From Nocardioides exalbidus (GTDB lineage Bacteria > Actinomycetota > Actinomycetes > Propionibacteriales > Nocardioidaceae): 64,000 nt of DNA. Every line of letters starts with the position of its first letter. Positions within the stretch are counted from its first letter, which is position 1. Where the stretch lies: the NCBI RefSeq assembly GCF_900105585.1, contig NZ_FNRT01000002.1, positions 2,294,001-2,358,000 of the forward strand, in the 5' to 3' direction. This document shows positions 27,243-38,115 of the stretch, piece after piece. The notes below the pieces were generated by a model. The model was not told where the DNA came from and ran no database searches. It worked only from the letters and a program-made list of their open reading frames with translations. The position numbers were made by a program, and so were the translations under genes.

Positions 27243-27320
27243 GAGCTTCTCTTCCTCTGGGTTTCCCCGCATCTGCGGGGAAACCCGGACTTCGACGTGC
27301 TTGCACAGCACCAGAAGCTC
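27243..27320. repeat. Nested inverted repeat with a CRISPR-like 28-nt palindrome
   Basis: An outer pair GAGCTTCT (27243-27250) / AGAAGCTC (27313-27320) encloses a perfect 28-base palindrome (27259-27286), arms GGGTTTCCCCGCA and TGCGGGGAAACCC with a two-base TC centre. It lies 10 bases after the NCS2 stop, so the inner hairpin probably acts as its terminator. The inner palindrome resembles single type I-E CRISPR repeats, but there is only one copy. Confidence 0.65.
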
Positions 27321-27373
27321 GAGACTCGCCCACGAGGTTCGGGCACGGAACCCTGCCCACGCACCGTGGAATA

Positions 27374-27401
27374 GTTAGCACAGGTAATGAGTTATGCTAA
27401 C
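27374..27401. promoter_or_regulatory. Candidate MarR operator and -10 element
   Basis: GTTAGCA (27374-27380) and TGCTAAC (27395-27401) are perfect inverted arms with a 14-base AT-rich spacer, about two helical turns between centres. The sequence TATGCT at 27394-27399 inside it is a plausible -10, 5 bases before the ATG at 27405. Autorepression of the MarR-MFS operon is the likely function. Confidence 0.6.
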
Positions 27402-27404
27402 GAC

Positions 27405-27848
27405 ATGCCGACCGCCGACCTCCGCACCGACGCCGGGCTCGCCTCCGAGCTCCGGGGCGGCGTCATGCGCCTGCGCCGCCGCCTGATGAGCGAGCGCCAC
27501 CCCGACAACGACCTGAGCATCAGCCAGATGGTCGTCCTGGGCCTGCTGGTGCGCCTCGGCGACCAGACGGTGGGCGAGCTGGCCCGCGCCGAGCGCGTGC
27601 AGCCCCCGTCGATGACCCGCACGGTCAACTGCCTGGAGGAGGACGGCTTCGTCGTACGTCGTCCGCACGAGACCGACGGCCGCCAGGTCGTCGTGACCCT
27701 GACCGACGCGGGGCGCGCCGCGGTCCTGGCCGACCGCCAGCGCCGTGACGCCTGGCTCTCGCGGCAGCTCGAGGGCCTCACCGACGCCGAGCGAGCCACC
27801 CTCCGCGACGCGGCGCCGATCCTGGCCCAGCTCGCCATCAACGACTGA
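27405..27848 (+). CDS. MarR-family transcriptional regulator
   Basis: 147 residues from the ATG at 27405 (MPTADLRTDAG); an in-frame ATG at 27387 lies within the operator and is less likely. Winged-helix core with LSISQMVVLGLLVRLGDQTV, GELARAERVQPPSMTRTVNCLEE and the wing DGFVVRRPHETDGRQ. It represses genes in response to a small phenolic or drug-like ligand in this family. It precedes an MFS exporter, the usual arrangement for a MarR-controlled efflux pump. Confidence 0.9.
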   Translation: MPTADLRTDAGLASELRGGVMRLRRRLMSERHPDNDLSISQMVVLGLLVRLGDQTVGELARAERVQPPSMTRTVNCLEEDGFVVRRPHETDGRQVVVTLTDAGRAAVLADRQRRDAWLSRQLEGLTDAERATLRDAAPILAQLAIND

Positions 27849-27890
27849 GCTCCACCGACCACCCGACCGCTGACCACCCGAGGAGTCACC

Positions 27891-29171
27891 ACGAGTCCCA
27901 CCTTCCGCTCCCTGGCCAACCCGAACTACCGCCGCTACGCCGCCGGTGGTGTCGTGTCCAACACCGGCACCTGGATGCAGCGCGTCGCCCAGGACTGGCT
28001 CGTCCTCCAGCTCGCCGCCGGCTCCGGCGCGACTGCGCTCGGCATCACGACCGGCCTGCAGTTCCTGCCCTTCCTGCTGCTGACGCCCTTCGCCGGCCTC
28101 GTCGCCGACCGGATGCCCAAGCACCGCCTGCTCCAGCTGACCAACATCGGCATGGCCGTGCCCGCCGGGATCCTCGGCATCCTGGCCGTCACCGGGGTGG
28201 CGCAGGTCTGGCACGTCTACGTCCTGGCGCTCATCCTCGGCGCGGCCTCGGCCTTCGACGCCCCGGCGCGCCAGTCCTTCGTCAGCGAGCTCGTCGACCC
28301 CGTCGACCTCACCAACGCCGTCGGCCTCAACTCGGCCAGCTTCAACGCCGCCCGCCTCGTCGGCCCCGGCCTCGCCGGCCTGCTCATCGCCGCGTTCGGC
28401 GGGGGAGCGGTCGCGACCGGCTGGGTCATCCTGCTCAACGCGGTGTCGTACGCCGCTCCCATCTGGTCGCTGCGCCACCTCGACGTCAGCCGGATCGACG
28501 CCGCCACGCCCGTCAGCCGGGGACCCGGTGCGATCCGTGAGGGCCTCGCCTACGTCAGGGCACGCCCCGACCTGATGCTGGTGCTCGGCCTGGTGTTCTT
28601 CGCCGGCACCTTCGGCCTCAACTTCCAGATCACCTCCGCGCTGATGGCGACCGAGGTCTTCGCCAAGGGTCCCGAGGAGTTCGGCCTGCTCGGCACGGTC
28701 CTGGCGATCGGCTCGTTGACCGGCGCCCTCCTCGCCGCGCGGCGCACGCAGGTGCGCCACCGCCTCGTCGTGGGTGCAGCCCTGGCGTTCGGCGTCTCGG
28801 TCGTGCTGTCGGGCCTGATGCCGTCCTACCTCGCCTTCGCCGTCTGGGCCCCGGTCACCGGGTTCCTGGCGCTCACCATGATCACCGCTGCCAACACCTA
28901 CATGCAGCTGCACACCGATGCGGGCGTCCGCGGCCGCGTGATGGCGCTCTACATGATGATCTTCATGGGCGGCACCCCGCTCGGCGCGCCCATCATCGGC
29001 TGGATCGGGCACGAGTACGGCGCACGCTGGACGCTGGTCGGCGGCGGCCTCATGACGATTGCCGGGGTTGCGTTGTCTGCGATCATGTACCTGAGGCTCC
29101 AGAGGGCCCGCCACCAGCGGGCTGACGAGGTCGCCGAACCGGTCGTGGAGACGGCCTCTGCGGCGTTTTGA
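27891..29171 (+). CDS. MFS transporter (EntS-like, MFS_3) with apparent ACG start codon
   Basis: Homology-like sequence SPTFRSLANPNYRRYAAGGV starts at 27894 and is needed for the first membrane helix, but no ATG, GTG or TTG exists in frame between the MarR stop (27846) and GTG 27954. AGGAG at 27881-27885 lies 5 bases before an ACG at 27891, exactly where the start should be. So either ACG is used, or ATG was mutated or misread. From GTG 27954 the protein (405 residues) would lose half of helix 1. Later motifs: PFAGLVADRMPKHR, APARQSFVSELVDP, NSASFNAARLVGPGLAGL. Family members export enterobactin-like or drug substrates. Partner of the MarR gene, 42 bases upstream. Confidence 0.8.
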   Translation, partial: TSPTFRSLANPNYRRYAAGGVVSNTGTWMQRVAQDWLVLQLAAGSGATALGITTGLQFLPFLLLTPFAGLVADRMPKHRLLQLTNIGMAVPAGILGILAVTGVAQVWHVYVLALILGAASAFDAPARQSFVSELVDPVDLTNAVGLNSASFNAARLVGPGLAGLLIAAFGGGAVATGWVILLNAVSYAAPIWSLRHLDVSRIDAATPVSRGPGAIREGLAYVRARPDLMLVLGLVFFAGTFGLNFQITSALMATEVFAKGPEEFGLLGTVLAIGSLTGALLAARRTQVRHRLVVGAALAFGVSVVLSGLMPSYLAFAVWAPVTGFLALTMITAANTYMQLHTDAGVRGRVMALYMMIFMGGTPLGAPIIGWIGHEYGARWTLVGGGLMTIAGVALSAIMYLRLQRARHQRADEVAEPVVETASAAF

Positions 29172-29196
29172 CCCTGTCGTAGCGCCCGAGTAGCCT
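29168..29196 (+). promoter_or_regulatory. str operon promoter
   Basis: TTGACC (29168-29173), 17 bases, TAGCCT (29191-29196): a near-consensus housekeeping sigma-factor promoter that overlaps the stop codon of the upstream MFS gene. Transcription should begin near 29203, where a small hairpin, GTCTGG/CCAGAC (29207-29223), would form the 5' end. The leader to rpsL is about 160 bases. Confidence 0.65.
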
Positions 29197-29361
29197 CAAT
29201 CCTTGTGTCTGGCACGTCCAGACCCCTGCCCATGCTCAGAGTCGCGGCCCGTCCGGGACGCACCAGACCCGCTGGCATCAGGCACACCGCACGAACGCTC
29301 GAACCCCGAGTCCGGCACCGCGCCGGTCCGTGATGAGAAGACAGAGAGAGGGAACCACCCG

Positions 29362-29733
29362 GTGCCCACCATCAACCAGCTGGTCCGCAAGGGCCGCCAG
29401 GACAAGGTGTCCAAGAACAAGACGCCTGCCCTGAAGGGATCCCCGCAGCGCCGTGGCGTCTGCACCCGCGTCTACACGACCACCCCGAAGAAGCCGAACT
29501 CCGCCCTCCGCAAGGTCGCCCGCGTGCGCCTGAGCAGTGGCGTCGAGGTCACCGCCTACATCCCGGGTGTCGGTCACAACCTGCAGGAGCACTCGATCGT
29601 GCTCGTGCGCGGCGGCCGTGTGAAGGACCTTCCCGGTGTCCGCTACAAGATCATCCGCGGCTCGCTCGACACCCAGGGTGTCAAGAACCGCAAGCAGGCC
29701 CGTAGCCGCTACGGCGCGAAGAAGGAGAAGTAA
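29362..29733 (+). CDS. rpsL: 30S ribosomal protein S12
   Basis: 123 residues from the GTG at 29362; upstream frame opening is not coding. S12 sits at the decoding centre. The conserved [13 protein letters not shown] block (Lys at the streptomycin-resistance position unchanged) and [25 protein letters not shown] are intact, so the sequence is of the streptomycin-sensitive type at these sites. First gene of the str operon; its TAA overlaps the rpsG ATG by one base. Confidence 0.97.
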   Translation: MPTINQLVRKGRQDKVSKNKTPALKGSPQRRGVCTRVYTTTPKKPNSALRKVARVRLSSGVEVTAYIPGVGHNLQEHSIVLVRGGRVKDLPGVRYKIIRGSLDTQGVKNRKQARSRYGAKKEK

Positions 29734-30203
29734 TGCCTCGCAAGGGTCCCGCTCCCAAGCGCCCGCTCGTCGTCGACCCCGTCTACGGCTCGCAGCTGGT
29801 CACGCAGCTCGTCAGCAAGGTCCTGCAGGACGGCAAGAAGGCCGTCGCGCAGCGCATCGTCTACACCGCCCTCGAGGGCTGCCGCGAGAAGACCGGCACC
29901 GACCCCGTCGTCACGCTCAAGCGTGCGATGGACAACGTGAAGCCGGCCATCGAGGTCAAGTCCCGCCGCGTCGGTGGTGCGACCTACCAGGTCCCCGTCG
30001 AGGTCAAGGCCAACCGCTCCACCACGCTGGCCCTGCGCTGGCTCGTGGGCTACGCCCAGGACCGTCGCGAGAAGACCATGTCCGAGCGCCTCATGAACGA
30101 GATCCTCGACGCCAGCAACGGCCTCGGTGCCGCTGTGAAGAAGCGCGAGGACACCCACAAGATGGCCGAGTCCAACAAGGCCTTCGCCCACTACCGCTGG
30201 TGA
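29733..30203 (+). CDS. rpsG: 30S ribosomal protein S7
   Basis: 156 residues, the usual length, starting in the rpsL stop (TAATG). S7 nucleates assembly of the 30S head and is the operon repressor in E. coli. Conserved blocks: [55 protein letters not shown]. Followed by a hairpin before fusA. Confidence 0.97.
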   Translation: MPRKGPAPKRPLVVDPVYGSQLVTQLVSKVLQDGKKAVAQRIVYTALEGCREKTGTDPVVTLKRAMDNVKPAIEVKSRRVGGATYQVPVEVKANRSTTLALRWLVGYAQDRREKTMSERLMNEILDASNGLGAAVKKREDTHKMAESNKAFAHYRW

Positions 30204-30208
30204 CCGGT

Positions 30209-30234
30209 GCGGGGCTCCGGTGACGGAGCCCCGC
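30209..30234 (+). terminator. 11-bp hairpin between rpsG and fusA
   Basis: GCGGGGCTCCG (30209-30219) and CGGAGCCCCGC (30224-30234) with a GTGA loop, 5 bases after the rpsG stop. No U-tract; it could act as an attenuator that lowers fusA relative to rpsLG, or as a processing or 3' stabiliser site. Confidence 0.5.
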
Positions 30235-30277
30235 CCCCACCACACCCACCTACTCTTACGAGGGACTGAGACTTTCA

Positions 30278-32392
<2,115 letters not shown>

Positions 32393-32466
32393 TCGCTGCC
32401 GGATCCTCGGCACCCAGCTACACCCCACACCCACGAGTCACGTAACAACAATCAGGAGGAGCCCCA

Positions 32467-33660
<1,194 letters not shown>

Positions 33661-33693
33661 TCTGAGCGCCTGAGGGCGCACGAGCACCACACC

Positions 33694-33727
33694 GAGACCC
33701 CGTCTCCCGCAAGGGAGGCGGGGTCTC
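33694..33727 (+). terminator. 15-bp hairpin with GCAA loop, end of the str operon
   Basis: GAGACCCCGTCTCCC (33694-33708) pairs with GGGAGGCGGGGTCTC (33713-33727), one G-U pair, around a GCAA tetraloop. Located 33 bases after the tuf stop. Confidence 0.75.
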
Positions 33728-33758
33728 GTGCTGCTCGACCGGTGTCGGTGGCCGCGGC

Positions 33759-33764
33759 TACGGT
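33759..33764 (+). promoter_or_regulatory. Candidate -10 for leaderless VOC transcript
   Basis: TACGGT ends 7 bases before the ATG at 33772; no ribosome site beyond GGGGC is present between. Confidence 0.4.
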
Positions 33765-33771
33765 CGGGGCC

Positions 33772-34143
33772 ATGACCCTGAGCATCGGCATGATCACGAT
33801 CGACACCCCGGCGGCCACGCCGCTCGCAGCCTGGTGGGCCGAGCGCTTCGGTGCCGAGGTGGTGCAGGACTTCGGCGGCGAGTTCCTCATCGTCGCCGGC
33901 GGCGGCCTCCCCGCGCTGCTGGGCTTCCAGCAGGTCGACGACGCCACCCCGGGCAAGAACCGGGTCCACCTCGACCTCGCGGCCCCCGACCTCGACGCGG
34001 CGGTGGACGAGCTGGTCGCAGCAGGCGCGGGACTGGTCGAGCGTCGCGGCGACGACGACTTCCGCTGGGTGACCCTCACCGACCCCGACGGCAACCAGTT
34101 CTGCGTCTCGAGCCGCCACGACGCCGAGCAGGCCCTCACCTGA
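33772..34143 (+). CDS. VOC/glyoxalase-like protein
   Basis: 123 residues from the ATG at 33772 (MTLSIGMITIDTPAATPLAAWW). One VOC domain of the Glyoxalase_6 type: HLDLAAPDLDAAVDELVAAG and the C-terminal WVTLTDPDGNQFCV strand. Metal ligands are plausible (His in VHLDL) but the substrate cannot be predicted; many such proteins bind antibiotics or metabolites. Single gene after the str operon. Confidence 0.82.
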   Translation: MTLSIGMITIDTPAATPLAAWWAERFGAEVVQDFGGEFLIVAGGGLPALLGFQQVDDATPGKNRVHLDLAAPDLDAAVDELVAAGAGLVERRGDDDFRWVTLTDPDGNQFCVSSRHDAEQALT

Positions 34144-34193
34144 GCGCAGGCCCCGTCGCGCCCGCCCGGGCCCGGGTGGCAGGATCACCGGCC

Positions 34194-35261
34194 ATGGATG
34201 CCCAGGCTCTCGAGTCCACCGTCTCCCGCGCCGTGGTCAAGGTGTTCGGCCGCGCGCCCGACCGTCTCCAGACCCTGGTGGGCGGGCGCCGGGTCAACCG
34301 GGCAGGCGCGGTCCTCGAGCCCGAGGTGGCGGCGGCCCTGCGCCTGCTCGACGCCCTCCCGGAGAGCGACTACGCGTCCCTGACGCCCGCGGCTGCCCGG
34401 CTGCGGGTGGACGGGGAGGCCGGCCTCTTCGGCGGTCACGGGCCGCAGATGGCGCTCGTGGAGGACGTCGAGATCCCCACCTTCGCGGGCGGCATCACCG
34501 CACGCCGCTACCTCGCCCACCGCGACGACGCCGACCGGCTGCTCGTCTACTTCCACGGCGGCGGGTTCGTCGTCGGGTCCCTCGACAGCCACGACGTGCT
34601 GTGCCGGTTCATCGCCGCCCACGCCGGCGTCTCGGTGCTCGCCGTCGACTACCGGCTCGCCCCCGAGCACCCCTTCCCCGCGGCGCTCGACGACGCCCGC
34701 GCGGCGTTCATGTTCGCCGCCTCGAAGGCTGCTGCCTGGGGCCACGACGTCCACCGCATCGGGGTCGGGGGCGACAGCGCCGGTGGCAACATCTCGGCCG
34801 TGCTCTGCCAGGACCTGTCCGGTGCCCAGGTCCACCCGGCCTTCCAGCTGCTGCTCTACCCGGTGACCGACACGAGCCGTCAGAGCGCGTCCTACCGCGA
34901 GTTCGCCGAGGGCCACTACCTCACCGAGAAGCAGATGGACTGGTACACCGAGCGCTACCTCGGCGACGCCGACCGCACCGACCCGCGGGTCTCGCCCCTC
35001 CTCGCCGAGGACCTGACCGGCCTGCCGCCCGCCTACGTCGCCACCGCCGGCTTCGACCCGCTGCGCGACGAGGGCGAGGCCTACGCCCGGCGCCTGGCGG
35101 AGGCCGGCGTACCCGTCGCGCTGCGGCGCCACGACAGCCTGATCCACGCCTTCGCCAGCACGACCGGCGTCGGCCGCTCGGGTCGGGAGGCGGTGCTCGA
35201 GGCCTGCGGCGCGATCCGGATGGGGCTCGGGGCCGGACTGCGGCGCCACGCCCCGATCTGA
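34194..35261 (+). CDS. Alpha/beta hydrolase (HSL/GDXG lipase-esterase family)
   Basis: 355 residues from the ATG at 34194. Signatures: HGGGFVVGSLDSHD (HGGG oxyanion motif), GVGGDSAGGNIS (catalytic Ser in GDSAGG), PAYVATAGFDPLRDEG (Asp) and SLIHAF (His). These define the hormone-sensitive-lipase family of carboxylesterases. Cytoplasmic, no signal peptide. Followed 5 bases later by the glycosylase gene, so the two may be cotranscribed. Substrate unknown. Confidence 0.88.
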   Translation: MDAQALESTVSRAVVKVFGRAPDRLQTLVGGRRVNRAGAVLEPEVAAALRLLDALPESDYASLTPAAARLRVDGEAGLFGGHGPQMALVEDVEIPTFAGGITARRYLAHRDDADRLLVYFHGGGFVVGSLDSHDVLCRFIAAHAGVSVLAVDYRLAPEHPFPAALDDARAAFMFAASKAAAWGHDVHRIGVGGDSAGGNISAVLCQDLSGAQVHPAFQLLLYPVTDTSRQSASYREFAEGHYLTEKQMDWYTERYLGDADRTDPRVSPLLAEDLTGLPPAYVATAGFDPLRDEGEAYARRLAEAGVPVALRRHDSLIHAFASTTGVGRSGREAVLEACGAIRMGLGAGLRRHAPI

Positions 35262-35266
35262 CGGCC

Positions 35267-35842
35267 ATGGGGTTCACCAGGGCCGAGCTCGAGTCCTTCC
35301 GCGACACCGAGGTGCCCGACCTGCTGCCGCCGCCCGACCAGCCGCTGCGGCTGCTGTTCGTCGGCATCAACCCGGGACTGTGGACCGCGGCGACGCAGAC
35401 CCACTTCGCCCATCCCGGCAACCGGTTCTACCCGGCGCTGCTGCGTGCCGGGATCCTCACCACGCCGATCGACCCGGCCGCCGGGATGACCGACGCCGAC
35501 CGCGAGGCGTTGCGTTCGCGAGGGATCGGCATCACGAACGTCGCCGCGCGAGCCACCGCCCGGGCCGACGAGCTGACCCGTGACGAGCTCCGCGAGGGAG
35601 GCGCCCGACTGGTGGAGCTGGTGGCCGAGCGCACCCCGCGCGTGGTCGCGGTCGCGGGCATCACGGCGTACCGGTCGGCGTTCGGCGCCCGGAAGGCGAC
35701 GGTCGGCGAGCAGCCCGAGCCGTGGGGCACCTCGCGCGTCTTCGTCGTGCCCAACCCGTCGGGCCTCAACGCCCACGAGACCGTCGACTCGCTCGCGGAC
35801 GCCTACGCCGGTGCGGCGCGGGCCGCCGGCGTGCTCGGCTGA
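35267..35842 (+). CDS. mug: Mismatch-specific uracil-DNA glycosylase (MUG/TDG family)
   Basis: 191 residues from the ATG at 35267. Family motifs: FVGINPGLWTAATQTHFAHP (quoted piece of the active-site loop), PGNRFYPAL, and the C-terminal VVPNPSGLNAHET, which contacts the mispaired strand. These match MUG: the NPG(x)xTA loop has the Asn for hydrolysis. The enzyme removes uracil or thymine opposite guanine. Confidence 0.88.
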   Translation: MGFTRAELESFRDTEVPDLLPPPDQPLRLLFVGINPGLWTAATQTHFAHPGNRFYPALLRAGILTTPIDPAAGMTDADREALRSRGIGITNVAARATARADELTRDELREGGARLVELVAERTPRVVAVAGITAYRSAFGARKATVGEQPEPWGTSRVFVVPNPSGLNAHETVDSLADAYAGAARAAGVLG

Positions 35843-35847
35843 ACCGG

Positions 35848-36291
35848 TCAGCCCAGGTCGACGCCCTCGAAGTCCTCGGGCGTGAACTCCCGCTTCTCGA
35901 CGAGCACCATCCAGTTGCCGGAGTTGTCGCGCATCAGCGCCTCGACACCGTAGGGCCGCTCCTCGGGCTCCTGGAGGAACTCGACGCCCTTGGCCCTGAG
36001 CTCCTCGAAGGTCGCGCGGCAGTCGTCGACGTCCATCCCGACGCCGGGCAGGCCGCCCTCGTCCTGGGCACGGCGCATGGCCTCGATGAGGTAGTCGGGG
36101 AGCGGACCGCTCGGGGTGGTGAGGTGGAGGTGGACCTCGGGCTGCTTCGGGTGGAAGACGGTGCACCACCGGAAGTCGGGACCGAGCTGCAGGTCGTCGC
36201 CGACCTCGAAGCCCAGGACGCCGGTGTAGAAGGCGAGGGACTCGTCGATGTCCTTCACCCAGACGGACACGAGGGAGATGTTGGTGATCAT
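35848..36291 (-). CDS. VOC family protein (glyoxalase-like)
   Basis: 147 residues. ITNISLVSVWVKDIDESLAF and YTGVLGFEVGDDL open the VOC fold; HLHLTTPSGP and EALMRDNSGNWMVLVEKRE complete it. Distinct from the VOC protein at 33772. Encoded at the 3' end of the polyamine operon's strand but with its own leaderless -10 (TAGGCT at 36298-36303). Function unknown. Confidence 0.85.
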   Translation of the reverse strand: MITNISLVSVWVKDIDESLAFYTGVLGFEVGDDLQLGPDFRWCTVFHPKQPEVHLHLTTPSGPLPDYLIEAMRRAQDEGGLPGVGMDVDDCRATFEELRAKGVEFLQEPEERPYGVEALMRDNSGNWMVLVEKREFTPEDFEGVDLG

Positions 36292-36297
36292 GCCTCG

Positions 36298-36303
36298 AGC
36301 CTA
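36298..36303 (-). promoter_or_regulatory. Candidate -10 for leaderless VOC transcript
   Basis: TAGGCT on the minus strand, exactly 6 bases (CGAGGC) before the ATG at 36291; it overlaps the AraC stop codon. No ribosome site. Confidence 0.5.
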
Positions 36304-36753
36304 GGAAGGGTCGCCGCCGTCGTGCTTCTCCTGTGTTGCTCTCCCGCGCTCGACGAGGCCGGCCATGAAGACGTAGCACCCGGGGATGCGCGGGTTGCCG
36401 GCGACGGCGTACCTCCGCTGGAAGTCGCTCGGGCTCTCGCCGACGATCTCGCGGAACCTCGAGCTGAACGACCCGAGGCTGCTGTAGCCCACCGCGTGGC
36501 ACACCTCGGTCACCGTCAGGTTCGCGCTGCGCAGCAGGTCCTGCGCGCGTTCGACCCGGCGCTCGGCGAGGTAGGCGGCCGGCGTCGTGCGGTACGTCGT
36601 CGCGAACGACCGGGTGAAGTGGAACCGGCTCATCCCGGCGAGCCCCGCGAGGTGGTCGAGGTCGAACGGCTCGGCGAAGTGCCGGTCGAGGTGGTCACGC
36701 GCCCTGCGCAGGTGGACGAGGACGTCGCCCGGCACCCGCCGCTGGCCGGTCAT
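36301..36753 (-). CDS. AraC-family transcriptional regulator (DNA-binding domain only)
   Basis: 150 residues from the ATG overlapping the aminotransferase stop (ATGA). Two helix-turn-helix units are visible: LDHLAGLAGMSRFHFTRSFA and VTEVCHAVGYSSLGSFSSRF, then FREIVGESPSDFQRRYA. There is no separate ligand-binding domain upstream; the ~35 C-terminal residues after the HTH are unusual. Last gene of the polyamine operon, so it may control the operon or a paralogous function. Ligand unclear. Confidence 0.85.
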   Translation of the reverse strand: MTGQRRVPGDVLVHLRRARDHLDRHFAEPFDLDHLAGLAGMSRFHFTRSFATTYRTTPAAYLAERRVERAQDLLRSANLTVTEVCHAVGYSSLGSFSSRFREIVGESPSDFQRRYAVAGNPRIPGCYVFMAGLVERGRATQEKHDGGDPS

Positions 36754-38108
36754 CCGAGCAGCGCCTCCACGGCGCCCCGGAACGCCGAGGTGTGCGCGTC
36801 GACGTCGGCGCGGGTGTGGAAGGGCGAGAACAGCGACATGTTGTGGAACGGCGCGAGCAGGACGCCGCGGTTGACCGTCCAGAGGTGGAAGAACGCGTCG
36901 AGCTCCTCGTCGACGGCGGCAGCCGCCTCGGCGCCCGCGCGTGGGGGCGGGCAGAACCAGTACTCCGCCCGGCAGCCGAGACGCTGGACGTGCCACGGCA
37001 GCCCGTGCTCATCGATGACGTCCTGGATGCCGGCGGTGAACGACACCGCCAGCGGGATCGCGACGTCGAAGTCCTCCTGCCGCAGGGCCGTCGACAGGGT
37101 GGCCCGGACCGCGGCCATCGCGAGGGCCGAGCCGGACAGGGTGCCGCCGACGCCCGCGACGTCGATGTCGTGGCCGAGCATCGGGCCCTCGAGCCGCGCC
37201 GCGACCTCGGCGCTCATGCCGTAGGCGGCGACGGGGATGCCGCCGCCGATCGGCTTGCCGATCACCACGAGGTCGGGGTCGAGGTCCCAGGCCGCGGTCG
37301 CGCCGCCCGGGCCGGCGCAGATGGTGTGCGTCTCGTCGTTGACCAGCAGCACGCCGTGCCTCCGGGTGATCTCGCGGACGCCGGCGAGGTAGCCCTCGTC
37401 GGGCAGCACGATGCCGATGTTGGTCAGGGCTGGCTCCATGAGCAGGCACGCGACGTCACCCTCGGCGAGCCGGGCGCCGAGGGCGTCGAGGTCGTTGAAG
37501 GGCACGACCGCGGTCGTGACCGACACGTCGACCTGCGGGCCGAGCGCTCCGGGGCGGGGTACGACGCGGTCGCCGGCGCGGCCGTGCTCGAGCACGCCCA
37601 GCGTCTCGTCGACGGTGCCGTGGTAGCACCAGTCCATGACCGCGATCCGCGGCCGTCCGGTGAGGTGGCGCGCGAAGCGGAGCACGAACCGGTTGGCGTC
37701 GGTGGCGGTCATCGCCATCTGCCACCGGGGCAGCCCGAAGCGCCGGCTGAGCTCGGCCGCGACCCAGGCCGCGTCGGTGGACGGCAGCATCGTGGTGATC
37801 CCGCGCTCGGTCCGCTCGCGGACCGCGTCGGCGACGGCGGGCAGGCAGTGGCCGGTCATCGAGCCGGTGTCGCCGAGGCACAGGTCCACGTAGGTGATGC
37901 CGTCGACGTCGGTGAATCCGCCGCCTCCGGCCGACTCCACGAAGAGCGGGAACGAGCCCGGCCAGCGGGTCATCCACGGCATCGGGACCCCGGCGAGGAG
38001 GTGCTGGCCGGCCTCGGCGGCCAGTCTCGCCGAGGTCGGGTGGAGGTCGACGAAGCGTTGTTCCTCCGCAGCCCGCAGCGAGGCCAGCCGTGTGCGGTCG
38101 ATCGTCAC
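36750..38108 (-). CDS. Class III (GSA/ornithine-type) pyridoxal-phosphate aminotransferase
   Basis: 452 residues. PLP lysine in DLVVIGKPIGGGIPVAAYG; substrate region VNDETHTICAGPGG; GGTLSGSALAMAAVRA. Fold type I, class III. It resembles glutamate-1-semialdehyde aminomutase-like enzymes more than GabT, and the reaction is unknown. Encoded 7 bases downstream of gabD and overlapping the AraC gene, so part of the putrescine/GABA operon. A role in transaminating a polyamine-derived amine is inferred from context. Confidence 0.85.
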   Translation of the reverse strand: MTIDRTRLASLRAAEEQRFVDLHPTSARLAAEAGQHLLAGVPMPWMTRWPGSFPLFVESAGGGGFTDVDGITYVDLCLGDTGSMTGHCLPAVADAVRERTERGITTMLPSTDAAWVAAELSRRFGLPRWQMAMTATDANRFVLRFARHLTGRPRIAVMDWCYHGTVDETLGVLEHGRAGDRVVPRPGALGPQVDVSVTTAVVPFNDLDALGARLAEGDVACLLMEPALTNIGIVLPDEGYLAGVREITRRHGVLLVNDETHTICAGPGGATAAWDLDPDLVVIGKPIGGGIPVAAYGMSAEVAARLEGPMLGHDIDVAGVGGTLSGSALAMAAVRATLSTALRQEDFDVAIPLAVSFTAGIQDVIDEHGLPWHVQRLGCRAEYWFCPPPRAGAEAAAAVDEELDAFFHLWTVNRGVLLAPFHNMSLFSPFHTRADVDAHTSAFRGAVEALLG

Positions 38109-38115
38109 CGCCGGC

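Noticed and set aside
27259..27286. CRISPR array
   Set aside because: Only one repeat-like palindrome and no spacers or cas genes; treated as a terminator or structured repeat.
29203..29361. Longer N-terminus for ribosomal protein S12
   Set aside because: The frame is open upstream, but the GTG at 29362 gives the conserved N-terminus and has GAGGG before it.
33742..33771. Longer start (33742) for the VOC gene
   Set aside because: The ATG at 33772 begins the VOC strand directly and follows a -10-like element by 7 bases; the extra residues do not fit the fold.
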